Shown piece after piece: positions 1 to 5,332 of a stretch of 9,450 nucleotides of DNA. The notes below the pieces were generated by a model, which saw nothing but the letters and a program-made list of their open reading frames with translations, ran no database searches and was not told the origin of the DNA. The position numbers were made by a program, and so were the translations under genes. Position 1 is the first letter of the stretch, and the number at the start of each line of letters is the position of its first letter. This stretch comes from Pseudomonadota bacterium (lineage in GTDB: Bacteria; Pseudomonadota; Gammaproteobacteria; Xanthomonadales; Xanthomonadaceae). The stretch spans positions 1-9,450 of the forward strand of contig JAEWGI010000027.1 in assembly GCA_023388355.1 (NCBI GenBank), written 5' to 3'.

Positions 1-277
1 CCTCACGCCGGCGCGCATCGCGCTCGGCCGCCCGCCGCGCCAGGCGCGCGCTGCGCAGCCGATAGCGCTCGCGCGCATCCCAGGCCGCGCGCAGCCGCTG
101 CTGCGCCTGCGCCAGCAGCTTGCGCGACTCCGGATCGAGATCGCCCGCCGCATCGGCGTCCACCGCCATCAGCCCGGCCGCCAGCGCGGCGTCGACATCG
201 TCGGCGCGCAGCAGCTCCAGCAGGCGCCGCGGATCGGGCGCTTCGGCAACCTCCGGGCCGTGGACGTCGTGCACCAT
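1..277 (-). CDS. Hypothetical charged helical protein, 5' part only (runs off left edge)
   Basis: I do not recognise this protein. The reading frame opens with ATG at 277-275 and stays open for 92 codons to the window edge, so the C-terminus is missing. It begins MVHDVHGPEVAEAPDPRRLL. It then alternates an acidic, alanine-rich stretch (about residues 20-50) with a strongly basic, arginine-rich helical stretch (about 58-92), which looks like helix or coiled coil. There is no signal peptide, membrane segment or cysteine motif. The start lies two bases after the stop codon of the enoyl-CoA hydratase gene, so the two are almost certainly cotranscribed and translationally coupled; a G-rich run just before that stop could act as ribosome binding site. 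The coding call rests on the open frame plus this spacing. Function is unknown. Confidence 0.6.
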   Translation of the reverse strand, partial: MVHDVHGPEVAEAPDPRRLLELLRADDVDAALAAGLMAVDADAAGDLDPESRKLLAQAQQRLRAAWDARERYRLRSARLARRAAERDARRRE

Positions 278-279
278 GC

Positions 280-1062
280 TCAGCGCCCCCGGAACGCCGG
301 CTTGCGCTTGTCGAGGAAGGCGGCCGTGCCCTCGCGCATGTCCTCGCTGGCGAACACCAGCCCGAACTGCGCGGCCTCGTATTCCAGCCCTTCCTCCAGC
401 CCGGTTTCGCCGCCGACCAGGATGCAGTCGAGGATGCCGCGCAGCGCCAGCGGCGCGGCGGCGGCAAGCCGCGCCGCCAGCGCCATGGTCTCGGCTTCGA
501 GATCGGCGGCGGCGACCACCCGGTTGACGATCCCCAGCTGCAGCGCGCGCGCCGCGTCGACCGGTTCGCCGGTCAGGCACAGCTCCAGCGCCGCCGCGCG
601 CCCGGCCAGCCGCAGCAGCCGCTGGGTGCCGCCGAAGCCGGGCACCAGGCCCAGCCCGATCTCGGGCTGGCCGAGCCGGGCGGTGTCGGCGGCGATGCGC
701 AGGTGGCAGCACATCGCCAGCTCCAGCCCGCCGCCCAGTGCGAAGCCGTTCACCATCGCGATGACGGGCTTGGGCAGGCGCTCGAAGCGGCGCATCATGC
801 GCTGCCCGCGCTGGGCGAAGTCGCGTCCCTGGGCCGGCGTCAGGCCGGCCATCTGGGCAATGTCGGCGCCGGCGACGAAGGCCCGGGAGCCGGCGCCGGT
901 CAGCACCACCACCCGCACCGCAGGGTCCTCGGCGGCCTCGTCGGCAGCGGCGTGAAGGGCGTCCAGGGTGGCCGAATCCAGGGCGTTCAGGCGCTCGGGC
1001 CGGTGCACGGTGAGTACCCGGATGGCGTCGTGGTCGGCAATGCGCAGGGGGGTGTCGGTCAT
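280..1062 (-). CDS. Enoyl-CoA hydratase/isomerase family protein (crotonase fold)
   Basis: This 260-residue cytoplasmic protein is the usual length for a crotonase. It most likely hydrates trans-2-enoyl-CoA to 3-hydroxyacyl-CoA in beta-oxidation or amino-acid breakdown. The acyl-CoA and oxyanion-hole motif AFVAGADI is at residues 61-68. The second motif, NGFALGGGLELAM (105-117), carries Glu114, and LGQPEIGLGLVPGFGGTQRL (130-149) carries Glu134. These two glutamates match the catalytic pair of true hydratases (Glu144 and Glu164 of rat mitochondrial enzyme). The frame extends 23 codons further upstream, but that stretch is Arg/Pro-rich and unlike the family, so I chose the ATG at 1062, which gives MTDTPLRIADHD. 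No clear Shine-Dalgarno precedes it. The gene leads a two-gene unit with the partial protein to its left and diverges from the FKBP gene across 200 bases. Substrate specificity cannot be read from sequence. Confidence 0.93.
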   Translation of the reverse strand: MTDTPLRIADHDAIRVLTVHRPERLNALDSATLDALHAAADEAAEDPAVRVVVLTGAGSRAFVAGADIAQMAGLTPAQGRDFAQRGQRMMRRFERLPKPVIAMVNGFALGGGLELAMCCHLRIAADTARLGQPEIGLGLVPGFGGTQRLLRLAGRAAALELCLTGEPVDAARALQLGIVNRVVAAADLEAETMALAARLAAAAPLALRGILDCILVGGETGLEEGLEYEAAQFGLVFASEDMREGTAAFLDKRKPAFRGR

Positions 1063-1187
1063 GCGGGGTCGGGGTGGCCGGTGGGGTGGACAAACCCCGG
1101 CGCGGGAACTTGCCGTGCGTCGCCGGGTCACAGGATGGCGTCAGTGGCGGTTAAGCCCTCCGGCCGCTATCCTAGCGTGTCCTACAG

Positions 1188-1233
1188 GGGGCGGTTCGAC
1201 CGCCCCGTGTCGTGTCTGGGCCGGGCTCCGGCC
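1188..1233 (+). promoter_or_regulatory. Two perfect hairpins in the leader of the FKBP gene
   Basis: Two uninterrupted inverted repeats lie back to back between the possible promoter and the FKBP start codon. The first has an 8-bp stem, GGGGCGGT / ACCGCCCC (1188-1195 and 1199-1206), with loop TCG. The second has a 6-bp stem, GGCCGG / CCGGCC (1219-1224 and 1228-1233), with loop GCT. Neither is followed by a T-run, so neither looks like a terminator. If transcription starts downstream of the weak -10-like TATCCT at 1168-1173, both would lie in the 5' UTR, ahead of the exposed GGAGAG ribosome binding site at 1250-1255. A role in mRNA stability, or an operator, is inference. Confidence 0.4.
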
Positions 1234-1262
1234 GATCGAACCCCCCTCTGGAGAGTTATCGA

Positions 1263-1976
1263 ATGAAAGTGCGTTTGCTTGCCGCCTCGCTCGCGGCGAT
1301 GACCCTGGTTTCCGCGGCGGCCTCGGCGCAGGACACGACGTCCGAGAAGGGCAAGCTGAGCTACGCGATCGGCTTCAATACCGGCGTCGAGCTGGCCGAA
1401 CTCACCGCGCGCGGTGAAGCCGTGGACGTGAACACCGTGATCAAGGCGATCCAGGACGCCTATGCCAAGAAGCAGCCGGCGGTGCCGGTCGACCAGCTCA
1501 AGACGGCGGTCGAGAACATGCAGAAGCGCCAGCAGGCGAAGATGGAAGCCGAGTTCGCGCAGCTGTCGAACGCGAACAAGACCCAGAGCGACTCCTTCCT
1601 GGCCCAGAATCGCGCCAAGCAGGGCGTGCGGACGCTGCCGGGCAGCACCGTGCAGTACCGGGTGATCGAAGCCGGCAGGGGTGCCAAGCCCACCCAGGCC
1701 AGCGACGTGGAGATCAACTACAAGGGTTCGCTGCCCGACGGCACGGTGTTCGTCGATACCGCGCAGGCGCCGGAAGGCCAGCAGGCCGGCCCGGTCTCGA
1801 TGAAGGTGAGCCAGATCCCGCTGACCGGCCTGCGCGAGGCGCTGCTGCAGATGCCCACCGGCGCCCGCTGGGAAGTGGTGCTGCCGGGCGACAAGGCCTA
1901 TGGCACCGACATGCGCGCCGGCCGCATGGCCAACCAGGCGGTCGTGTTCGACGTCAAGCTGGTCAGCATCAAGTGA
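1263..1976 (+). CDS. Exported FKBP-type peptidyl-prolyl cis-trans isomerase (FkpA/Mip-like)
   Basis: This 237-residue protein has a signal peptide: basic MKVR start, hydrophobic core, and predicted cleavage after ASA at residue 22. It should act in the periplasm. Residues about 26-130 are helical and Lys/Gln-rich, as in the FKBP_N dimerisation arm of Mip and FkpA proteins. Residues about 145-237 form the FKBP domain, with INYKGSLPDGTVF (151-163), LLQMPTGARW and KAYGTD (211-216), ending VVFDVKLVSIK. By family knowledge it is a chaperone and proline isomerase for envelope proteins. Several ligand-pocket residues differ from the norm. Tyr153, Phe163, Tyr213 and Phe229 are kept, but the tryptophan at the floor of the pocket appears to be Leu190 and the usual FDSS reads FVDT. 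Activity on proline may therefore be low. The start is set by GGAGAG seven bases before ATG and by the signal peptide. It is monocistronic, ending at the terminator at 2084-2116. Confidence 0.93.
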   Translation: MKVRLLAASLAAMTLVSAAASAQDTTSEKGKLSYAIGFNTGVELAELTARGEAVDVNTVIKAIQDAYAKKQPAVPVDQLKTAVENMQKRQQAKMEAEFAQLSNANKTQSDSFLAQNRAKQGVRTLPGSTVQYRVIEAGRGAKPTQASDVEINYKGSLPDGTVFVDTAQAPEGQQAGPVSMKVSQIPLTGLREALLQMPTGARWEVVLPGDKAYGTDMRAGRMANQAVVFDVKLVSIK

Positions 1977-2005
1977 TCGAAGGCCGCGCGCGGCGCGGCT
2001 TTCGA
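1977..2005 (+). other. Thirteen-bp hairpin directly after the FKBP stop codon
   Basis: The base after the TGA begins an inverted repeat with 13-bp arms (1977-1989 and 1993-2005). It contains one G-T mismatch, a G·U pair in RNA, and has a GCG loop. It begins TCGAAGGCCGC and ends in CTTTCGA. No T-run follows (CCATCG comes next), so it is not a canonical intrinsic terminator. It could protect the 3' end of the FKBP mRNA or act as the first part of a tandem termination region together with the hairpin at 2084-2116. Confidence 0.55.
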
Positions 2006-2083
2006 CCATCGCCCAGGTGCATCGGCCCGGAGCGCGCGTCGCGCCTGCAGCGCACGCCGGCCGATCGCCTCCGGCAACACACG

Positions 2084-2116
2084 CAGCGCCGGCTTCCCGC
2101 CGGCGCTGTGTTTTTT
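2084..2116 (+). terminator. Rho-independent terminator of the FKBP gene
   Basis: A perfect 10-bp stem, CAGCGCCGGC / GCCGGCGCTG (2084-2093 and 2099-2108), closes a TTCCC loop. It is followed by TG and six T residues (2111-2116). Including a G·U pair, the stem extends to about 13 bp (2081-2111). This is a textbook intrinsic terminator reading rightward, about 110 bases after the FKBP stop codon and 29 bases before the next gene. Confidence 0.88.
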
Positions 2117-2145
2117 CCTGGATCCCGCATCGCCGCCGTTCCCCG

Positions 2146-2334
2146 ATGAGTTCCCCGCTGCGCGCCATCCCCAGCCCCTGCACCGGAGTGTGCATGCTCG
2201 ACGAGGAGCGCCTGTGCATGGGCTGCCACCGCAGCGTCGACGAGATCGCGCGCTGGATGCAGCTGGGCGATGACGAACGCCGGCGGTTGATGGAGGAAGA
2301 GCTGCCGCGGCGCGCGCGGCAGCGGACCGGATGA
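2146..2334 (+). CDS. DUF1289 family small cysteine-motif protein
   Basis: This 62-residue protein begins MSSPLRAIPSPCTGVCMLDE. It carries the hallmark of the DUF1289 family: Cys12, Cys16, Cys24 and Cys27 in PCTGVC...LCMGCHRS, followed by VDEIARWMQL. The four cysteines (Cx3Cx7Cx2C) look like a metal or iron-sulfur binding site, but family function is not established and I assign none. The C-terminus is charged and helical (DDERRRLMEEELPRRARQRTG). I chose the ATG at 2146 because a later Met (residue 17) would lose the first two cysteines; no Shine-Dalgarno is visible. The stop overlaps the next gene's start as ATGA (2331-2334), so this is the first gene of a coupled operon with the Nudix hydrolase and the sulfurtransferase. 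Confidence 0.88.
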   Translation: MSSPLRAIPSPCTGVCMLDEERLCMGCHRSVDEIARWMQLGDDERRRLMEEELPRRARQRTG

Positions 2335-2960
2335 CGCCGGCGATGCTCCACCTCGAACGGGTCGCGCGTGCGCTGCATCCGCTGGGGACCGAGCCCGCGG
2401 GCCCGGAATGGAACCTGGCCGAACTCGATGGACTGCTGGACGCGGTCCCGCCGCTGGATGCCGCGGTGCTGCTGGGCCTGGTCGAGCGCGACGACGATCT
2501 CAACCTGATGCTCACGCGCCGCAACGACGGCCTGCGCCTGCATGCCGGACAGGTCAGCCTGCCCGGCGGGCGGGTCGATCCGGAAGACGCGGGCGTGCTC
2601 GATGCGGCGCTGCGCGAGGCCGGCGAGGAAATCGGCCTGGCGCCGGCGCAGGCGCAGCCGCTGGGATACCTGGATCCGGTGCGCACCATCACCGGCTATC
2701 GCGTGGTGCCGCTGATCGCACGCATCGATCCGGACTTCGTCGCGCGTCCCGATCCTGCCGAGGTGGCGGCGGTGTTCGAGGTGCCGCTCTCGTTCCTGCT
2801 TGCGCCGAGCCACCTGCGCGCGCTGCGGATCGACTTCGGCGGCCGGCCGCGCGAGGTGCTCGAGTATGCTCCGTACCCCGGCGCGCCCGGACAGCGCATC
2901 TGGGGCGTGACCGCCTCGATCCTGTACAACCTGCGCCAGCGGCTGGAGGCCCTGCGATGA
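2331..2960 (+). CDS. nudL: CoA pyrophosphatase (Nudix hydrolase, NudL type)
   Basis: This 209-residue cytoplasmic Nudix hydrolase is of the subfamily that cleaves coenzyme A to 3',5'-ADP and 4'-phosphopantetheine. The subfamily's upstream signature is clear: LTRR at residues 61-64, then LRLHAGQVSLPGG at 68-80, matching the UPF0035 pattern LLTxR...R..G...FPGG with Leu for Phe. The Nudix box runs from about residue 79 (GGRVDPED) to 103 (LREAGEEIGL), with metal-binding Glu96, Glu99 and Glu100. DPVRTITGYRVVPL after the box and a conserved IWGVTASILYNL C-terminus also fit this branch. It starts inside the ATGA overlap with the DUF1289 gene and ends in a second ATGA overlap with the sulfurtransferase, so its translation is coupled on both sides. 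The CoA substrate is inferred from subfamily motifs; oxidised CoA or acyl-CoA remain possible. Confidence 0.92.
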   Translation: MTPAMLHLERVARALHPLGTEPAGPEWNLAELDGLLDAVPPLDAAVLLGLVERDDDLNLMLTRRNDGLRLHAGQVSLPGGRVDPEDAGVLDAALREAGEEIGLAPAQAQPLGYLDPVRTITGYRVVPLIARIDPDFVARPDPAEVAAVFEVPLSFLLAPSHLRALRIDFGGRPREVLEYAPYPGAPGQRIWGVTASILYNLRQRLEALR

Positions 2961-3814
2961 ACGCAACCGGATGGACCACCCTGGTGCAGCCCGAGGCGGT
3001 GGCGGCGGCCCTGGCGGAAGCTGGCGTGGTGCTGGTGGACTGCCGCTTCTCGCTGGCGGACCCCGACGCGGGCGAGCGCGGGTACCGTGAGGCGCATCTC
3101 CCCGGCGCGCGCTACGCGCACCTGGACCGCGACCTGTCCGGCGCTGCGGATGCCGGCGCCGGTCGCCATCCCTGGCCCGATGCCACCGCGTTCACCCGGC
3201 GCCTCTCGGCCTGGGGCATCTCGCCGCGCAGCCGGGTCGTCGCCTACGACGCCGGCGACGGCGCGTTTGCCGCGCGCCTGTGGTGCCTGCTGCGGATGCT
3301 GGGGCACGAGGCGGTCGCGGTGCTCGACGGCGGATGGGCGCGCTGGACCGCACTCGGCCTGCCGGTCGATGCGGCGCTGCCGGAACCGGCGCCGGAGCCT
3401 TTCGAGGGCAGCTTCGACGCCGCCAGGCTGCTGGATGCCGCGGCCGCGACCCGGCATCTGCGCGACGGCGGGCTGCTGGTCGACGCGCGCGCGCCGGAGC
3501 GCTTTCGCGGCGAGGTCGAACCGATCGATGCGGTGGCCGGCCACGTGCCCGGCGCGGTCAACCGGCCGTACGCGGCCAACCTGGAAGACGACGGGCGCTT
3601 CAAGCCCGCTGCGCGTTTGCGCCACGAGTTCGAGGCGCTGCTGGACGGGCGCGATGCGCGTGGACTGGTCGCGATGTGCGGCTCCGGCGTCACCGCCTGC
3701 CACCACCTGCTGGCGCTGGAGCACGCGGGCCTGCATGGAGCCGGGCTGTATACCGGCTCCTGGAGCGGCTGGATCAGCGATCCGGCGCGCCCGGTGGCGA
3801 CCGGCGGGGCGTGA
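2957..3814 (+). CDS. sseA: 3-Mercaptopyruvate/thiosulfate sulfurtransferase (two rhodanese domains)
   Basis: This 285-residue protein has the tandem rhodanese layout of the family. The N-terminal domain (about 1-130) has LVDCRFSL, GYREAHLPGARY and VVAYDAGDGAFAARLW, with no cysteine in its active-site loop, as expected for the silent domain. The C-terminal domain (about 160-285) has LLVDARAPERFRGEVEPID, GHVPGAVNRPY and the catalytic loop MCGSGVTAC with Cys241. The loop CGSGV-T/S-A is typical of 3-mercaptopyruvate sulfurtransferases, whereas classical rhodaneses have CRxG(K/R)(T/V). The family moves sulfane sulfur from 3-mercaptopyruvate or thiosulfate onto the loop cysteine as a persulfide and then to a thiol or cyanide acceptor. 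It is the third gene of the coupled operon, with its ATG at 2957 overlapping the Nudix stop. No signal peptide is present, so it is cytoplasmic. Preferred donor is not certain. Confidence 0.93.
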   Translation: MNATGWTTLVQPEAVAAALAEAGVVLVDCRFSLADPDAGERGYREAHLPGARYAHLDRDLSGAADAGAGRHPWPDATAFTRRLSAWGISPRSRVVAYDAGDGAFAARLWCLLRMLGHEAVAVLDGGWARWTALGLPVDAALPEPAPEPFEGSFDAARLLDAAAATRHLRDGGLLVDARAPERFRGEVEPIDAVAGHVPGAVNRPYAANLEDDGRFKPAARLRHEFEALLDGRDARGLVAMCGSGVTACHHLLALEHAGLHGAGLYTGSWSGWISDPARPVATGGA

Positions 3815-3855
3815 TGGCGCGGCTGCAGTAGGCGCGGATTCAGTCGCAACCGCTT

Positions 3856-3872
3856 CCGGCAGCCGCCGCCGG
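3856..3872. other. Short hairpin between convergent genes
   Basis: A 5-bp stem, CCGGC / GCCGG, with a 7-base loop sits in the 59-base gap between the sulfurtransferase stop (3814) and the isomerase stop (3874). On the plus strand it is followed by TCTATTTCCC, a poor T-tract. It may be a weak terminator for the rightward operon. Nothing else is visible in the gap. Confidence 0.25.
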
Positions 3873-3873
3873 T

Positions 3874-4620
3874 CTATTTCCCAAGCCGCGCCACCAGCGC
3901 CCGCAGCGCCGCCTGGGTATCGGGGTCGTTCCACGAGGCCACGAAGCGGTCCAGCTCCAGCAGCTCGGGGCGCAGTGCATCGACCACCCCGGCGCGCGCG
4001 ATCGCCCGGGTCGCCAGCATCGGCTTGCGCGGCAGCGCCAGCAGGTTCGCCAGCCAGTCGCGCGCGCGCAGCGCGACCTGGTCGATCGGAGCCAGTTCGT
4101 CGACCAGGCCGATCTCCAGCGCGCGCTGCGCATCGACCATCTCGCCCGCCACCAGCAGGCGTTCGGCGCGGTGCGGCCCGACCACCCGCCGCATCAGGCG
4201 CTGGATGCCTTCGGGCGCGACCAGGCCGACCTGGGTCTCGTTGAGCCCGATGCGGTAGTCGCCCGCCGCCATCACCCGGTAGTCGCAGCACAGCGCCAGC
4301 ACGCAGCCGCCGGCGGGCGCGTGACCATCCAGCGCGGCCACCACCGGCACCGGCGACTGCGCCAGCGCGCGTGCCGCGTCAATGAAGCCCTGCCAGGCAT
4401 CGCGCAGCGCCGCCTCCTCCAGGCCCAGCAGGTGGGGCACGTCGAGGCCGGCGGAGAACACGCCCGGGCCGCCGCTCAGCACCAGGCCCCGCGCACCGTC
4501 GGCAAGCGCATCCGTGATCGCCTCGCGCAGGCGCAGGCACAGCTCCGGATTCAGCGCATTCACTGGTGGCCGCGCCAGGCGCAGTGCGTGGATGCCGTCG
4601 TGCTGGCTGCGTTCGATCAT
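3874..4620 (-). CDS. Delta3,delta2-enoyl-CoA isomerase-like crotonase
   Basis: This 248-residue crotonase-fold protein has the active site of eukaryotic mitochondrial-type delta3,delta2-enoyl-CoA isomerases. VFSAGLDVPHL (54-64) is the oxyanion-hole motif. HAPAGGCVLALCCDYRVMA (100-118) and GLNETQVGLVAPEG (125-138) closely follow the ECI1 pattern. The hydratase's first catalytic glutamate is replaced by Val107, while Glu128 in LNETQ matches the single catalytic base of the isomerases. It therefore probably shifts a 3-enoyl double bond to the 2-trans position during oxidation of unsaturated fatty acids and is unlikely to be an efficient hydratase. The ATG at 4620 gives the normal N-terminus MIERSQHDGIHAL; an in-frame extension upstream would run through the divergent copper chaperone gene. 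Only a weak GGGAC precedes the start. It is divergent from that gene by 42 bases and convergent with the sulfurtransferase. Confidence 0.9.
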   Translation of the reverse strand: MIERSQHDGIHALRLARPPVNALNPELCLRLREAITDALADGARGLVLSGGPGVFSAGLDVPHLLGLEEAALRDAWQGFIDAARALAQSPVPVVAALDGHAPAGGCVLALCCDYRVMAAGDYRIGLNETQVGLVAPEGIQRLMRRVVGPHRAERLLVAGEMVDAQRALEIGLVDELAPIDQVALRARDWLANLLALPRKPMLATRAIARAGVVDALRPELLELDRFVASWNDPDTQAALRALVARLGK

Positions 4621-4649
4621 GGAGCGGGGTCCCGTGTCTGGATGGCGGC

Positions 4650-4656
4650 TATCATA
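4650..4656. promoter_or_regulatory. Candidate shared -10 element for divergent promoters
   Basis: TATCATA is the most AT-rich heptamer in the 42-base gap between the isomerase and copper chaperone genes. Read rightward it gives TATCAT (4650-4655), and read leftward TATGAT (4656-4651); each matches TATAAT at five of six positions. Starts about seven bases downstream would be near 4662 (at the chaperone ATG, so leaderless or nearly so) and near 4644 (a leader of about 23 bases for the isomerase). No convincing -35 hexamer is seen on either side, which limits confidence. Confidence 0.35.
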
Positions 4657-4662
4657 GAGGCC

Positions 4663-5106
4663 ATGCACGCCCCGATCGCCGTACTCCTGTCCGCGCTGCT
4701 GCTCGCGCTTCCCGCAACCGCGCGCGCCGACGACTGCGTCCCGCTGCTGGAATCGGGCTGGATCCGGCAGCCGCCGATGGCGATGCCGATGATGGCGGGA
4801 TTCGCCGTGATCCGGAATCCCTGCGCGGCGCCGGCCACGATCGTCGCGGCGGGCAGCCCCGCCTTTGGCTCCGTGGAACTGCACGAAACCACGCGCGTGG
4901 ACGGCGTGAGCCGCATGCGCCACGTCGCAGCGCTCGAGGTCCCGGCCGGTGGCGAGGTCACGCTCGCGCCCGGCGGCCTGCACCTGATGCTGATGCAGCC
5001 GCAGGCGACGCCTGTGCTGGGCGAATCGCTCGACGTGGAACTGGAGCTGGCCGACGGCCGCAGGCTGCGCGCCCGCTTCGAGGTCCGCGCCCCGAGCGCG
5101 CTTTAG
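4663..5106 (+). CDS. Periplasmic PCu(A)C copper chaperone (DUF461)
   Basis: This 147-residue protein has a signal peptide, MHAPIAVLLSALLLALPATARA, with likely cleavage after Ala22, so it acts in the periplasm. The copper site fits the family pattern H(M)X10MX21HXM exactly: His74, Met85, His107 and Met109 (VELHETT...SRM...GGLHLMLM). The family binds Cu(I) and delivers it to the CuA site of cytochrome oxidase or takes part in periplasmic copper handling. An in-frame ATG at 4642 would add MAAIIEA with an acidic residue ahead of the signal peptide, so I prefer 4663. The GAGG at 4657-4660 is only two bases from that ATG, too close to be a good Shine-Dalgarno. Unusual extras are a methionine patch, PPMAMPMMAG (37-46), and Cys25 and Cys54, which could form a disulfide. 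No SCO or oxidase gene is adjacent. Confidence 0.92.
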   Translation: MHAPIAVLLSALLLALPATARADDCVPLLESGWIRQPPMAMPMMAGFAVIRNPCAAPATIVAAGSPAFGSVELHETTRVDGVSRMRHVAALEVPAGGEVTLAPGGLHLMLMQPQATPVLGESLDVELELADGRRLRARFEVRAPSAL

Positions 5107-5332
5107 GCAGTACTGCTCCCTCCCCCGCTCGCGGGGGAGGGTGGGGTGGGGGCGGCCGGTCGCCGCGCACCGTTTCGCGCAGCGCTCAGCGCTCCTGCCC
5201 TTGTCCCGGCCTTCCACCCGTGAACGGCGCAACGCCCCGCAACCGCGGGAAGGAGCAAAAGGCCTGGCGCCGCGCTATTGCCCCCTCCACCGAAGCGGGG
5301 CAAGCGCAGCGATTCCGCGCAAACCGGAACCT
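5107..5332. repeat. Hairpin-rich, repeat-like convergent intergenic region
   Basis: This gap lies between the convergent copper chaperone and thioesterase genes and holds no credible gene. Directly after the chaperone stop comes a perfect 10-bp palindrome, GCAGTACTGC (5107-5116). Then follows a 10-bp hairpin, CCCTCCCCCG / CGGGGGAGGG with loop CTCG (5118-5141), continuing as a G-rich tail (TGGGGTGGGGG). Further on are the palindrome AGCGCT twice (5181-5186, 5188-5193), a CCCGC / GCGGG hairpin (about 5236-5249), and a 7-bp TTGCCCC / GGGGCAA stem with a 12-base loop (5278-5303). The first hairpin with its G-rich tail resembles REP-type intergenic repeats common in GC-rich Proteobacteria. Only one copy is in the window, so repeat status is inferred from form. 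No stem is followed by a T-run. Confidence 0.4.

Noticed and set aside
3..467. A 154-codon minus-strand frame at the left edge
   Set aside because: It overlaps the well-supported hydratase C-terminus in another frame and is an Arg/Ala-rich shadow. The frame starting at 277 fits operon spacing better.
1182..2966. A 594-codon minus-strand frame across the FKBP, DUF1289 and Nudix genes
   Set aside because: It is antisense to three genes with clear family motifs and runs through a strong plus-strand terminator; the translation has no recognisable fold.
4171..4662. An N-terminal extension of the copper chaperone frame across the isomerase gene
   Set aside because: The extension is antisense to the isomerase coding region, and the chaperone's signal peptide begins at 4663.
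5118..5150. Rho-independent terminator for the copper chaperone
   Set aside because: The stem is strong but is followed by a G-rich run rather than T residues, so I list it as part of a repeat-like region instead.
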